Positions 17,015 through 26,065 of a stretch of DNA of 58,401 nt are shown piece after piece. Within the stretch, counting starts at the first letter, position 1; each line of letters begins with the position of its first letter. The stretch is from positions 1-58,401 of the forward strand of contig JANQHE010000030.1 of the NCBI GenBank assembly GCA_028282785.1, written 5' to 3'. The notes below the pieces were generated by a model, which saw nothing but the letters and a program-made list of their open reading frames with translations, searched no databases and had not been told where the DNA came from. A program made the translations under genes and the position numbers. Origin of the DNA: Bacteroidales bacterium. Its GTDB lineage: Bacteria; Bacteroidota; Bacteroidia; Bacteroidales; UBA12077.

Positions 17015-17779
17015 CTAATTAAAACCAAATTTATTAAATATTTTGTCGGCAGTTTCGCTTTTAAAATATTCATATAGACTTTGAGTATTTTCTTTATTAT
17101 TTAGTTTACCCATGTAGAAAATTACTGGTTCATGTAAATCTTCAGGGATTGTATAAATTTTTACTTTATCTGACTTTAGTGCTTCCGATAGATAAACAAT
17201 TCCCCAGTCGCATTCTCTTTGTTCAACCAGGTGCAATGTTGAAGTTACATCTTTTGTTAATATCATTTGCTCTTTGAGTTCTGAGTACCAGTTTAATGTA
17301 TCGAAAACTTGTTTCGCATATTTTCCGGCTGGTACATAATTCGGATCTCCAATAGCAATTTTATTTTTTACATTTGACTTAATGTCAAATTCTTTGGTAA
17401 ATGTAATATTTATGTTGTTATTTTTATAACAGATCAATACAAGTTTATTAATTGCAATAGTCGTTACAGCTTTTTTACTTAACAATTTATTAACAATTAA
17501 ATAATCTATCCATTCTTTATTAGCAGATATAAAAATATCTGCTTCTGCTCCGGTTTTTATTTGTCTGGCCAATATTCCTGACGCTGAATAATTATTGTTA
17601 ATCAGGATGTTATGCTTTGATTCAAAGGAATTGGAAATTTCCTTGGTTGGTAACAATGAACCTGTTGCGGCAAATAGTTGGATTTTTGCAGCTTCATTTT
17701 TTTTACAAGAAATAACAAATCCGACAAAAATAAGTAGGAAAAAATAAAATATGAATCTGCTATAATGCCTATATGCCAA
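17015..17779 (-). CDS. modA: Molybdate-binding lipoprotein
   Basis: This 254-residue solute-binding protein has an N-terminal signal ending in the lipobox VISC (C25), so it should be membrane-anchored and periplasmic. FAATGSLLPTKEIS, GAEADIFISANKEW and VPAGKYAKQVFD are characteristic ModA segments lining the oxyanion site. The only plausible start is TTG at 17779; no ATG lies close by in frame. It is first in the modABC-xdhAB operon. No TAnnTTTG box was found upstream. Confidence 0.9.
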   Translation of the reverse strand: MAYRHYSRFIFYFFLLIFVGFVISCKKNEAAKIQLFAATGSLLPTKEISNSFESKHNILINNNYSASGILARQIKTGAEADIFISANKEWIDYLIVNKLLSKKAVTTIAINKLVLICYKNNNINITFTKEFDIKSNVKNKIAIGDPNYVPAGKYAKQVFDTLNWYSELKEQMILTKDVTSTLHLVEQRECDWGIVYLSEALKSDKVKIYTIPEDLHEPVIFYMGKLNNKENTQSLYEYFKSETADKIFNKFGFN

Positions 17780-17966
17780 CTGTAATAAGAGATTTTTGTT
17801 CTGTATAAAAATATGAAAAATAGTTAAAATTATTATTTAGAAACAATAAATCAGAAGAATTTTCTAAAGCGTAATACGATAAATGGAATATATTCTAAGT
17901 ATTGATTGATAATGATTTAGAATAAAAAAAATCTCCTATCCTGAAGAAGGTGGAGAATAAGAATAA

Positions 17967-18124
17967 AAGGGGCTGTCCAAAAAGTTTAGTTTTACATCCA
18001 TATCTGAAAATCAGGATTTGCCCCTTCCCTATAGGGAGTCCTGATTTTCAACATCTTCACCCTTTAGGGTTTGGGGCAGAAAGATGATGAAAATCACATA
18101 TGCTTACTTTTTGGACAGCCCCTT
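17967..18124. mobile_element. 158-bp MITE-like element with perfect 19-bp inverted ends
   Basis: Terminal inverted repeats AAGGGGCTGTCCAAAAAGT (17967-17985) and its exact reverse complement (18106-18124) flank about 120 bp with no coding potential. Inside is TGAAAATCAGGA paired with TCCTGATTTTCA around the palindrome TCCCTATAGGGA, then CATCTT...AAGATG around ACCCTTTAGGGT. GGGGCTGTC ends are found on Bacteroidota insertion sequences of IS1182-like type, so this is probably a non-autonomous derivative. No clear target duplication is seen. It fills much of the 366-bp gap between modA and dnaA; the rest of the gap shows nothing recognisable. Confidence 0.75.
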
Positions 18125-18145
18125 AATCTATCTGCCATGGGCAGT

Positions 18146-19579
18146 TTAAACTTTTAATTTTTTCTCTATAGATTCTATTTGACTTTTAAAGCGTTTGTCG
18201 GTGTCCATTAGATTGTTAACGGTTTTACATGCATGAAGAACTGTTGCGTGATCTTTTCCTCCAATCATTGCTCCGATCGAAGCTAATGATGATTTAGTCA
18301 TTGTTTTTGAGAAATACATGGCAATTTGCCTTGCTTGTACGATTTCTCTTTTACGAGTTTTAGATTGCAATAAATCAGGTGATAAACTAAAATAATCGCA
18401 AACAACTTTTTGAATGTAATCAACTGATATTTCTTTTTTAGAGTTCTTTACTAATCTGTCAATCATTTGTTTAGCAAGCTCTAAAGTAATTTCTTTCTTG
18501 TTTAATGTTGACTGTGCCAATAAAGAAATCAGTGCACCTTCCAACTCTCGAATATTGGATGTAATATGAGATGCGATGTAATCAATTACTTCATCAGAAA
18601 TATTTATACCATCGTGGTAAATTTTTTGGCCTAGTATTGCAATTCTGGTCTCATAATCAGGTGCTTGTAAATCAGCAGATAAACCCCATTTAAATCTGGA
18701 TAATAAACGTTGTTCCATTCCTTGCATTTCAACAGGAGCTTTATCTGATGTTAATATAAGTTGCTTCCCGGATTGATGTAAGTGATTGAATATATGGAAA
18801 AAGATATCCTGTGTTTTTTCTTTTCCAGCAAATTCATGAACATCGTCAATTATTAAAACATCAATCATTTGATAGAAATGCAAGAAATCATTTTTGTTAT
18901 TATTTCTTACTGATTCTACAAACTGTGTCTGGAACTTATTAGCATTTACATAAAGAACCGTTTTTTCGGGAAACTTCTCCTTAACTTTAATACCTATAGC
19001 CTGTGAAAGGTGAGTTTTACCTAATCCTGATTCACCATATAAAAATAGAGGGTTAAAGGCCGTGCCACCCGGATTATCACCAACAGCATCGCCCGCAGAT
19101 CTTGCTAAACGATTACATTCTCCTTCAACAAAATTTGCAAAACTGTTATCGGGATTTAATCTCGGATCAACATGCAATTTTTTGATACCAGGAATAATAA
19201 ATGGATTCTTTATCGATTTTTCTTCCGAATTAATTGGAACGGTAACAGGTTTATTTTTCAGTTCGGTTTTATAATTCGTCGGGAATTTAACAGTATAAGG
19301 TTTATTATTAGAATATATGCTGTTTTCCATTACCACACTATACTCTAACTTAGCATTCTCTCCCAATTCTTTACGCAAGGTTTTTCTAAGAATATCTATA
19401 TATTGTTCTTCCAGATATTCGTAAAAAAATGGACTTGGTACTTGAATTGTTAATACGTTTTCTTCTAATTTAAGAGGAACAATTGGTTCAAACCAGGTTC
19501 TAAAGCTTATTGAAGGTACGTTGTCTTTGATAATTTTTAAGCAATTGTTCCAAATTTCTCGATAGTTATTATTATCCAT
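18146..19579 (-). CDS. dnaA: Chromosomal replication initiator DnaA
   Basis: This 477-residue initiator has an N-terminal domain I (about 1-85), a linker, an AAA+ domain with Walker A GESGLGKTH (182-190) and Walker B VLIIDDVHEF, and a C-terminal DNA-binding domain with the box-recognition motif GKDHATVLHA (441-450). It binds DnaA boxes and opens the origin. The length is normal. It is a single gene here: dnaN, recF and gyrB are not adjacent. Confidence 0.97.
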   Translation of the reverse strand: MDNNNYREIWNNCLKIIKDNVPSISFRTWFEPIVPLKLEENVLTIQVPSPFFYEYLEEQYIDILRKTLRKELGENAKLEYSVVMENSIYSNNKPYTVKFPTNYKTELKNKPVTVPINSEEKSIKNPFIIPGIKKLHVDPRLNPDNSFANFVEGECNRLARSAGDAVGDNPGGTAFNPLFLYGESGLGKTHLSQAIGIKVKEKFPEKTVLYVNANKFQTQFVESVRNNNKNDFLHFYQMIDVLIIDDVHEFAGKEKTQDIFFHIFNHLHQSGKQLILTSDKAPVEMQGMEQRLLSRFKWGLSADLQAPDYETRIAILGQKIYHDGINISDEVIDYIASHITSNIRELEGALISLLAQSTLNKKEITLELAKQMIDRLVKNSKKEISVDYIQKVVCDYFSLSPDLLQSKTRKREIVQARQIAMYFSKTMTKSSLASIGAMIGGKDHATVLHACKTVNNLMDTDKRFKSQIESIEKKLKV

Positions 19580-19928
19580 TTAACTCACAAACTTTTATAA
19601 TTTTCCACTACGTTCTTAATTGCTCTAACAAATTTGTGAAAAAAAAAAGTAAAAAAAAATTTAATTTGAGTTGTTTTTTTAGAAAAAAATCTATAGCATT
19701 TTAATTCAGTCAATTAAAATTAAAAATCTTTTAAGGTTTTTGTAACTATCAATAAATCAGAACTATATTGATATTTAATATTAATCATTTGTTAATTAAT
19801 TATTTAATTAAATTTAACTATAAAATGATTTAAACTCATTTTAAAAATGAATAGGTTTTGTAAAAATTTTCTTTAATTTTTTGATATTTAATTTTGATTA
19901 ATCTGATTGTAGATTTATGTAACTTTTT
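19580..19928. other. AT-rich gap between mlaD and dnaA
   Basis: These 349 bp are very AT-rich, with many A and T runs and no open reading frame of interest. The strand-specific promoter of dnaA must lie here, but no clear TAnnTTTG was found. Only one weak DnaA-box-like word (TTTTCCACT near 19601) is present, so there is no evidence that this is the replication origin. Confidence 0.5.
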
Positions 19929-20858
19929 TTATTTATCTTTTTTTCCAAATAATGAAAAATGAACATATTTTTTAGGATTTTCATTTAAATCAACTATCAG
20001 GCTATCCAGATCTGCTGCCAAATTATTCAGGTTATTATATAAAGAGTCGTTATTGATAAGCATACCGACTGTTCCTTCACCTCGGTTAATTTTTTGGGAA
20101 ATTTCACTAAATTCGGCTAATGTTTTATTAGCATTTACTATGGTTGATTTAATATTAGCCTGATCTAAAGAATCGCTAATACTTGAAAAGTTCTCAAGAA
20201 TATTTGAGATTTGTTCGTTATGATTTCTTAAGTTACTTGTAATTGATTCAACATTGCTTAAAATTTTATTTATCTTAGATTTATCAGAATCAAGCATATA
20301 ATTCAACTCTGAAGTTATATCATCAATATTTTGAAGAGAGTTTTGAATATTTTCTTTTCTCTTTTCATCAAATACAATTAGAATAGCATCAATAGATTCA
20401 ACAAGATCTTCTATTTTATTCTTAACAGGAATTAATTCATCTGATAAACTACTAACAAGATCTTTTTCCAAAATACCAATTAAAGTATCATTGTTAGAAT
20501 GTAATTCTTTGTTATTTGAAAGTTCAAGTTTAATGGCTTTCCCGGCAATCAAACTTGCAGGATAAATGATTGCCTTTGTATTTACCGGTATGTCTACTTT
20601 TTCTTCAAGAGAAAACCTTACAACTATAAGGTCTTTTTTCTTTGGATGAAGTTTAAGTGATTCTACTATTCCAATTTTAAAACCGCTTATATATACAGGA
20701 CTAGCTTCTTCCAAACCATCAATATTTTCATAAACTGCATAATAAGTGTCGGCAGTTGACAATAAATTTTTTCCTTTTAAAAAGCTATATCCCCAAATAA
20801 AAAAAGCTATTATTATAATTGCAATAATTCCAATTTTGGTTTCTTTATATATATTCAT
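19929..20858 (-). CDS. MlaD/MCE-family lipid-transport protein
   Basis: This 309-residue protein has one N-terminal membrane segment (about residues 9-27) followed by an MCE domain (about 38-115, with YVSGFKIGIVESLKL-like strands) and a long coiled-coil tail rich in S, N, D and I. MCE proteins form hexameric rings in the inner-membrane complex that moves phospholipids to or from the outer membrane. No Mla ATPase or permease is adjacent. It follows the amidase gene with a 20-bp gap and probably shares its transcript. Confidence 0.88.
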   Translation of the reverse strand: MNIYKETKIGIIAIIIIAFFIWGYSFLKGKNLLSTADTYYAVYENIDGLEEASPVYISGFKIGIVESLKLHPKKKDLIVVRFSLEEKVDIPVNTKAIIYPASLIAGKAIKLELSNNKELHSNNDTLIGILEKDLVSSLSDELIPVKNKIEDLVESIDAILIVFDEKRKENIQNSLQNIDDITSELNYMLDSDKSKINKILSNVESITSNLRNHNEQISNILENFSSISDSLDQANIKSTIVNANKTLAEFSEISQKINRGEGTVGMLINNDSLYNNLNNLAADLDSLIVDLNENPKKYVHFSLFGKKDK

Positions 20859-20878
20859 ATGAGAGTATCTAAGTTGTT

Positions 20879-22072
20879 TTACATTTTAATTCTATTAAGC
20901 GCTTCACTTAATGGTATTATGTTCTTATTTTCATCGATAGCTATAATAAATGCTCCGGGAAATTTCTCTTCTACTATCTTTTTATACTCTACTATTTTTT
21001 CAAAATTAGATGTTGACCCTACAGTATATTTATAATAATTATCAAATTTATATTCTTCAACATTTTCAAACCCCTTAAAGAAATCTGAATTAACCGGAAT
21101 TGAGTTTGTTGATGATGCAATTTGTACCTTAAACCGAACAGGTCCTTTATTATTAATATTACTGTCCGGCGAATTATAAATCTGAGTATAACTGGCATTT
21201 GTTGATTCCAAATCTGTAGTTTTTAGATTACTTGAATCAATTTTTGTAACAAACTGACTTTTTGCTTCAATGGTAGCCTTGTAATTTTTAAAAGCCCTAT
21301 AAATAGCTGATGCTATATACTCTTGTCCTGATTTACTCATTAAATACCTTTCTTCCTGAGGATTTGTAAGAAACCCTGCTTCAATCAGAACACTTGGCAT
21401 AGTTGTTTTCCATAATACTAAAAAACCTGCTTGTTTAACACCGCGGCTTTTGCGTAGGGCCCTGGTCTTAAATTCATCCTCGACAAAAGATGCATAATTT
21501 AAACTCTGTTCCAAATGTGTATTTTGCAAGAAGGTAAATATAATATAAGATTCAGCTGAAGTGGGATCAAAACCTTCGTATTTGGTTGAGTAATCTTCTT
21601 CAAATAGAATAGCAGAATTTTCAACCTTTGCAACTTCTAAATTTCCTTCTGTTTTATGTAATCCCATTGCGTAAGTTTCAGTTCCAAAAGCTTTTGTATT
21701 CTTATTTCCATTTAAATGAATAGAAATAAATAAATCGGCTTTATTCTTATTAGCAATATTAGCTCTTTCGTTTAAAGGAACAAAAACATCTGTTGTTCGA
21801 GTATAAATTACCTTTACATCCGGTATATTCTCTTCTATATATGTACCAAGCTTAAGTGCTATAGCTAATGCAATATCTTTTTCTTTAGCTTTTCTTCCTG
21901 AAGTTCCACTATCTCTTCCTCCATGGCCTGCATCAATTACAACTGTTTTCAAAGAATACTTTTCCTCAATTTGTCCGTAACTGAAATTAGTTAAAGATAA
22001 ATTAAGAAAAATTAACATTAATATGGATACCTGGTATCTAATTTGTTTAAAAAAAATCGTTATAAAATACAT
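20879..22072 (-). CDS. N-acetylmuramoyl-L-alanine amidase, SPOR-like tail
   Basis: The protein has 397 residues from the ATG at 22072. A TTG at 22093 would add seven residues but is less likely. After a hydrophobic signal sequence comes an Amidase_3 zinc hydrolase domain (about 45-265): VIDAGHGGRDSGTSG with a zinc histidine, the SIHLNGN strand and VLIEAGFLTN with a catalytic glutamate. The C-terminal 90 residues (VRFKVQIASS onward) look like a SPOR domain, which would bring the enzyme to denuded septal glycan. It cleaves the peptide from MurNAc during division. It is divergent from lptD. Confidence 0.88.
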   Translation of the reverse strand: MYFITIFFKQIRYQVSILMLIFLNLSLTNFSYGQIEEKYSLKTVVIDAGHGGRDSGTSGRKAKEKDIALAIALKLGTYIEENIPDVKVIYTRTTDVFVPLNERANIANKNKADLFISIHLNGNKNTKAFGTETYAMGLHKTEGNLEVAKVENSAILFEEDYSTKYEGFDPTSAESYIIFTFLQNTHLEQSLNYASFVEDEFKTRALRKSRGVKQAGFLVLWKTTMPSVLIEAGFLTNPQEERYLMSKSGQEYIASAIYRAFKNYKATIEAKSQFVTKIDSSNLKTTDLESTNASYTQIYNSPDSNINNKGPVRFKVQIASSTNSIPVNSDFFKGFENVEEYKFDNYYKYTVGSTSNFEKIVEYKKIVEEKFPGAFIIAIDENKNIIPLSEALNRIKM

Positions 22073-22102
22073 CTTCTTTACTAATGTATACAATATTTTA
22101 AT

Positions 22103-22110
22103 TAGTTTTG
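22103..22110 (+). promoter_or_regulatory. Probable lptD -7 promoter element
   Basis: TAGTTTTG matches TAnnTTTG and would place the transcript start about 16 bases before the TTG start of lptD. It lies only 28 bases from the oppositely directed -7 element of the amidase gene. Confidence 0.45.
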
Positions 22111-22132
22111 GAGCTCTAAAAAATAACTATAA

Positions 22133-24853
22133 TTGCACAAAAATAGTATAATTAAATTGTATTTAAAATTCAGATATTTCGTTTTTTTAACTGTTTTCAT
22201 TATTTGTATTCCAAACAAGAATTTTGCCCAAAATAGAAATCCGGGAGAAAAAGTAGATGTAAATATTGAAAACGATCATGCACTTACAGATACTACTTCC
22301 ACGATAGATTCAGCATCTGTAGCAAAGAAGAACGATAATTTTATTGATACCCAGGTTAAATACAATGCCTCAGATTCGATCATATTATCAAGCGATAATA
22401 AAAAAGTATATTTATTTAAAGAAGCAAAAGTTGAATATGGTGATGTTGTTTTGGAAGCCGATTACATAGAATATGATCAGGAAAATAATTTTGTATTTGC
22501 AAGAGGTGTTGAGGATACCCTTGGAGTTTTGCAGGGAAAACCAAAATTTAAGGATAAAAATGATGAATTTATTGCAAAAACGATAAAATATAACTTTAAA
22601 ACTAAGAAAGGATATATACAAGAAGTTTTTACGGAAGAGGAGCAGGGTTTTTTACATAGTTCAGAAACTAAAAAGTTAGAAGATAATAGTTTTCTTTTAA
22701 AGAGTGGAAAGTATACAACTTGTGAGAATGAAGATCATCCGCATTTTTATTTAGCCATGTCAAAGGCAAAAGTAATACCTAACGATAAAATTATTTCCGG
22801 GCCTGCTTATCTTGTTATGGAGGATATTCCCATAAAATTTTTGGGCATACCTTTTGGTTTTTTTCCTAGCCAAAGTGAATATTCATCCGGAGTTATTATT
22901 CCTACTTATGGAGAAGAAAAAGTACGAGGTTTTTTCTTACGTGATGGAGGATATTACTTTGGGATAAGTGATAAAATGGATTTATCCGTAACTGGAAGTA
23001 TTTATTCAAAAGGATCATGGGCTTCCGATGTAAAATATAGGTTTAAAAAGCGTTATAAATTTAATAGCGACTTTAGTTTTAGTTATTCCGAATTTGTAAA
23101 AAGCGAAGAAGGATTGCCAGATTATACAAAATCTAAAGATATGGCAATTCGCTGGGCACATACCCAGGATCCAAAAGCCAATCCGAATTCAACTTTTTCT
23201 GCAAGTGTAAATTACAGTACTTCATCGTATGATCAATATAACAGTACTTCGCTAGCCCAAAGAAATACCAATACAAAAAGTTCAAGTATTTCATATACTA
23301 AAAACTGGCCTGACAGCCCATTCAGAATGACTGCAAAACTAAACCACAGTCAGAATAGTAATACAAACAATATTTCATTAACCTTGCCAGTGATGACTTT
23401 TAGTATGGATAGGCAATATCCATTCAGAAGGAAGAATTCAACGGGGGAAACAAAGTGGTTTGAGGATATTGTTGTACAGTATACATCTAACTTGGAAAAT
23501 AAAATTAGTACAAAAGATACTTTATTATTTAATTCTAGTTATAGTGATAACTATATTACGGGAACAAAATGGTCCGATTATGAGAATGGTTTTAAACATT
23601 CAATACCGATAAGTACTAACTTTAAAATTTTACAGCATTTTAATTTAAGCCCAAAAGTGGAATATACCGGTATTTTATATCCAAACTATGTAGAATATAC
23701 TTCTACTGTGGTAAAAGATGAAGAAACCAATCAGTCGTATGTTGATATAGATACAACAGTACATGAGACTTTCAAATATGCTCAATTAGTGAACCCTTCC
23801 ATTTCATTAAGCGTTGGCCCTAACATTTATGGAATGTACCAAATGAAAAACCCTGAATCTAAATTAGTTGCTGTAAGGCACGTAATTACACCTTCTGTTG
23901 GAGTATCATACAGGCCAGATTTAGGATCAATGGTTGATGGTTATTATAAAGTATATTACAGTGAATCCGACACATTATTTGAGAATCCTCGAGAGTATTC
24001 AATATTTAAAGATGGTGTTTATGGCCTTCCTGCTGCTCCTGGCGAAAGCGGATCGATAAACTTTGGATTAAATAATAATCTGGAAATGAAAATTAGAGAT
24101 TATGAGGACACTACAGGTACGGGTACAAAAAAGATTAAGCTTTTGGAAAGCTTAAAATTATCAACCAGCTATAATATGTTTGCCGACTCATTAAACTGGA
24201 GTGATCTCTCAATTTCTGCGAGGACCTCAATGTTTGAAAATAAATTGAGCTTTCAAGCTGGTGCTTCAGTAGATCCGTATGCATTAAATCAAGAGACCGG
24301 AAAAATAATAAATGAATTTCAGTGGGAAAAACAAGGCGGCCTTGGTAGATTAACCAGTTTTAATTTATCAGTTGATCTTCGATTAAGCCCTGGTAAAGAC
24401 AAAGAGAAAGATGATCAAAACGATCAGCATAATCACCAAAGAGGTGATCGATTTACAAAATACGAAGATGGATATAATCAAATGCAAGAGAATCTTATTA
24501 ACTATGTTGATTTTGATATTCCCTGGAGTTTGAGTGTATCATATAAATATGTATACAGTAAAAGCGGATTGGAATCAACAAAGAATATCACACAAACAGC
24601 TACGTTAAGGGGAGATGTTAGTTTAACCGAGAAATGGAAAATTAGCTTTACAGCAAATTATGATTTAGTAGAAAACGATTTATCAAATGGTTCAATAAAT
24701 ATTCATAGGGATTTACATTGTTGGGAAGCTTCATTTCGTTGGATACCGGTTGGTACCATGCAAAGTTATAATTTCCAGATTAATGTTAAGGGGTCTACAT
24801 TACGCGATTTCTTAAAGTACAATAAGCGTAAATCTTGGCAAGATAATTTGTAG
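22133..24853 (+). CDS. lptD: LPS-assembly outer-membrane protein LptD
   Basis: This protein of about 906 residues has a signal sequence, an N-terminal OstA/LptA-like beta-jellyroll (about 75-200, with KKVYLFKEAKVEYGDVVLEADYI split across strands) and a large C-terminal beta-barrel ending in aromatic-rich strands. LptD inserts lipopolysaccharide into the outer leaflet with LptE. The start is a TTG at 22133, or perhaps the in-frame TTG at 22157; no ATG is available near the signal peptide. It is convergent with pabA, with only 8 bp between the genes. Confidence 0.88.
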   Translation: MHKNSIIKLYLKFRYFVFLTVFIICIPNKNFAQNRNPGEKVDVNIENDHALTDTTSTIDSASVAKKNDNFIDTQVKYNASDSIILSSDNKKVYLFKEAKVEYGDVVLEADYIEYDQENNFVFARGVEDTLGVLQGKPKFKDKNDEFIAKTIKYNFKTKKGYIQEVFTEEEQGFLHSSETKKLEDNSFLLKSGKYTTCENEDHPHFYLAMSKAKVIPNDKIISGPAYLVMEDIPIKFLGIPFGFFPSQSEYSSGVIIPTYGEEKVRGFFLRDGGYYFGISDKMDLSVTGSIYSKGSWASDVKYRFKKRYKFNSDFSFSYSEFVKSEEGLPDYTKSKDMAIRWAHTQDPKANPNSTFSASVNYSTSSYDQYNSTSLAQRNTNTKSSSISYTKNWPDSPFRMTAKLNHSQNSNTNNISLTLPVMTFSMDRQYPFRRKNSTGETKWFEDIVVQYTSNLENKISTKDTLLFNSSYSDNYITGTKWSDYENGFKHSIPISTNFKILQHFNLSPKVEYTGILYPNYVEYTSTVVKDEETNQSYVDIDTTVHETFKYAQLVNPSISLSVGPNIYGMYQMKNPESKLVAVRHVITPSVGVSYRPDLGSMVDGYYKVYYSESDTLFENPREYSIFKDGVYGLPAAPGESGSINFGLNNNLEMKIRDYEDTTGTGTKKIKLLESLKLSTSYNMFADSLNWSDLSISARTSMFENKLSFQAGASVDPYALNQETGKIINEFQWEKQGGLGRLTSFNLSVDLRLSPGKDKEKDDQNDQHNHQRGDRFTKYEDGYNQMQENLINYVDFDIPWSLSVSYKYVYSKSGLESTKNITQTATLRGDVSLTEKWKISFTANYDLVENDLSNGSINIHRDLHCWEASFRWIPVGTMQSYNFQINVKGSTLRDFLKYNKRKSWQDNL
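22138..22145 (-). promoter_or_regulatory. Probable amidase -7 promoter element
   Basis: On the minus strand this reads TATTTTTG, matching TAnnTTTG, about 66 bases before the amidase ATG. It overlaps the first codons of lptD, so the two divergent promoters share DNA. Confidence 0.4.
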
Positions 24854-24861
24854 AATCTTAA

Positions 24862-25428
24862 CTATTTATTTACCCAATTCTTTAGTATTTGAAAACCATG
24901 TTTGGTCATAATCGATTCGGGATGATATTGAACACCTCGAATATCATAATCTTTATGTTGTAAGGACATTATACTTCCGGTTTTCTTATCAATTGAAGTA
25001 ATTTCTAATTCGGTAGGGAGGTTTTCTTTACTTACAATCCAGGAATGGTATCTTCCTGTAGGGATGATATTTGGTATATTATCATAAATATAATCTTTCA
25101 AGGTAACTTGTATTTCAAATTCTCTGCCATGATTTACCTCAGGCATATTTAATAACGTTGCTCCAAAATGTTCAGCAATTGCCTGATGGCCTAAACAAAC
25201 GCCTAAAATAGGTTTTGAATCTTTGCAGGCATCAATAATTTTATTCATTATTTTAACATCAGAAGGTAATCCGGGCCCAGGAGAGAATACAATTTTATCA
25301 AAGTTATCAAGTTCGGATAAATTTATTTGATCATTTCTTTTAACAATTACCTCATCTGTAAATTGCTCGATGATATGAACAAGATTATATGTAAAGGAAT
25401 CATAGTTATCTAAAATGAATATTTTCAC
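24862..25428 (-). CDS. pabA: Glutamine amidotransferase, PabA/TrpG type
   Basis: This 188-residue class I glutamine amidotransferase has nucleophile C78 in GVCLGHQA and the H169/E171 pair in YHPESI, with the PGPGLPSD loop near residue 50. It supplies ammonia to aminodeoxychorismate synthase (folate) or anthranilate synthase (tryptophan). The partner subunit is not nearby, and sequence alone does not separate PabA from TrpG. The start codon is GTG. Confidence 0.85.
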   Translation of the reverse strand: MKIFILDNYDSFTYNLVHIIEQFTDEVIVKRNDQINLSELDNFDKIVFSPGPGLPSDVKIMNKIIDACKDSKPILGVCLGHQAIAEHFGATLLNMPEVNHGREFEIQVTLKDYIYDNIPNIIPTGRYHSWIVSKENLPTELEITSIDKKTGSIMSLQHKDYDIRGVQYHPESIMTKHGFQILKNWVNK

Positions 25429-25461
25429 AGTAAATATGTTTTTATAGCTAGCAAATTAAAT

Positions 25462-25469
25462 TAATTTTG
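25462..25469 (+). promoter_or_regulatory. Probable ridA -7 promoter element
   Basis: TAATTTTG matches TAnnTTTG and sits 28 bases before the ridA ATG. A T-rich stretch lies near the expected -33 position, but there is no clear TTTG. Confidence 0.4.
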
Positions 25470-25497
25470 TTAACCAAAACTAAAATAATCAGTAATT

Positions 25498-25872
25498 ATG
25501 AAAAAAATAATCTTTACAGACAAAGCTCCAAAAGCAATTGGCCCATATAGTCAGGCAGTTGAGATAAATGGAACACTTTATATTTCAGGTCAGGTTCCCA
25601 TAAATCCGGAAACGGGCCAAATGCCGGAAGGTATAAAGGATCAAACAGAGCAGGTAATGAAAAACATTGGTGCTATTTTAGAAGCAGCAGGTTATACCTT
25701 TAACGATGTTGTTAAATCTACATGTTTATTAAGTGATATGGATAATTTTCAGGCAATGAATGAAGTTTATGGGGGTTATTACAAAGAAAACCCGCCTGCA
25801 AGAGCGGCTTATGGTGTAGTAAAGTTACCATTAGGAGCGTTAATTGAGATTGAAACGATTGCAGTTAAGTAA
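25498..25872 (+). CDS. ridA: RidA-family enamine/imine deaminase
   Basis: This 124-residue protein has the family hallmarks: GPYSQAVEINGTLYISGQVP at the N-terminus, the PPARAAYGV arginine motif and the C-terminal LPLGALIEIETIAVK. RidA trimers hydrolyse reactive 2-aminoacrylate-type enamines released by PLP enzymes such as threonine/serine dehydratases. Two uncharacterised PLP enzymes occur about 20 kb away, but no direct link is shown. Confidence 0.95.
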   Translation: MKKIIFTDKAPKAIGPYSQAVEINGTLYISGQVPINPETGQMPEGIKDQTEQVMKNIGAILEAAGYTFNDVVKSTCLLSDMDNFQAMNEVYGGYYKENPPARAAYGVVKLPLGALIEIETIAVK

Positions 25873-25880
25873 TTATAAAA

Positions 25881-25995
25881 ATTGTCATGCTGAGCCTATC
25901 TGTTGGCAGACAGGTTTATCGAAGTATGGGCAATTTATTTTAAGTAATTTAATACATCTCGACATCCCGATAGTTATATCGGGACAATGTGACAA
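25881..25995. repeat. Dispersed-repeat-like hairpin segment after ridA
   Basis: The segment has outer ends ATTGTC / GACAAT (25881-25886, 25983-25988), an imperfect hairpin CCTATCTG-TTGG-CAGACAGG and a strong hairpin TCCCGATA-GTTA-TATCGGGA (25965-25984). The CATGCTGAGC...ATCGAAG word order resembles noncoding repeats scattered in many Bacteroidota genomes. The same TCCCGATA/TATCGGGA hairpin recurs after secA (33295-33312). Confidence 0.5.
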
Positions 25996-26016
25996 AAATG
26001 TCGATGTATAGCATAA

Positions 26017-26046
26017 AAAAAGCTTCCTATAGTTAGGAAGCTTTTT
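26017..26046. terminator. Bidirectional terminator between ridA and rplI
   Basis: AAAAAGCTTCCTA-TAGT-TAGGAAGCTTTTT forms a 9-bp perfect stem extended by A-T pairs, with T runs on both strands. It can end the ridA transcript and, on the minus strand, the rpsF-rpsR-rplI operon. Confidence 0.88.
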
Positions 26047-26065
26047 CAATATATGTAAATTGTAA

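Noticed and set aside
19580-19928. Replication origin beside dnaA
   Set aside because: The gap is AT-rich, but only one weak DnaA-box-like word is visible, with no cluster. Bacteroidota origins need not adjoin dnaA. A GC-skew plot of the whole chromosome would decide.
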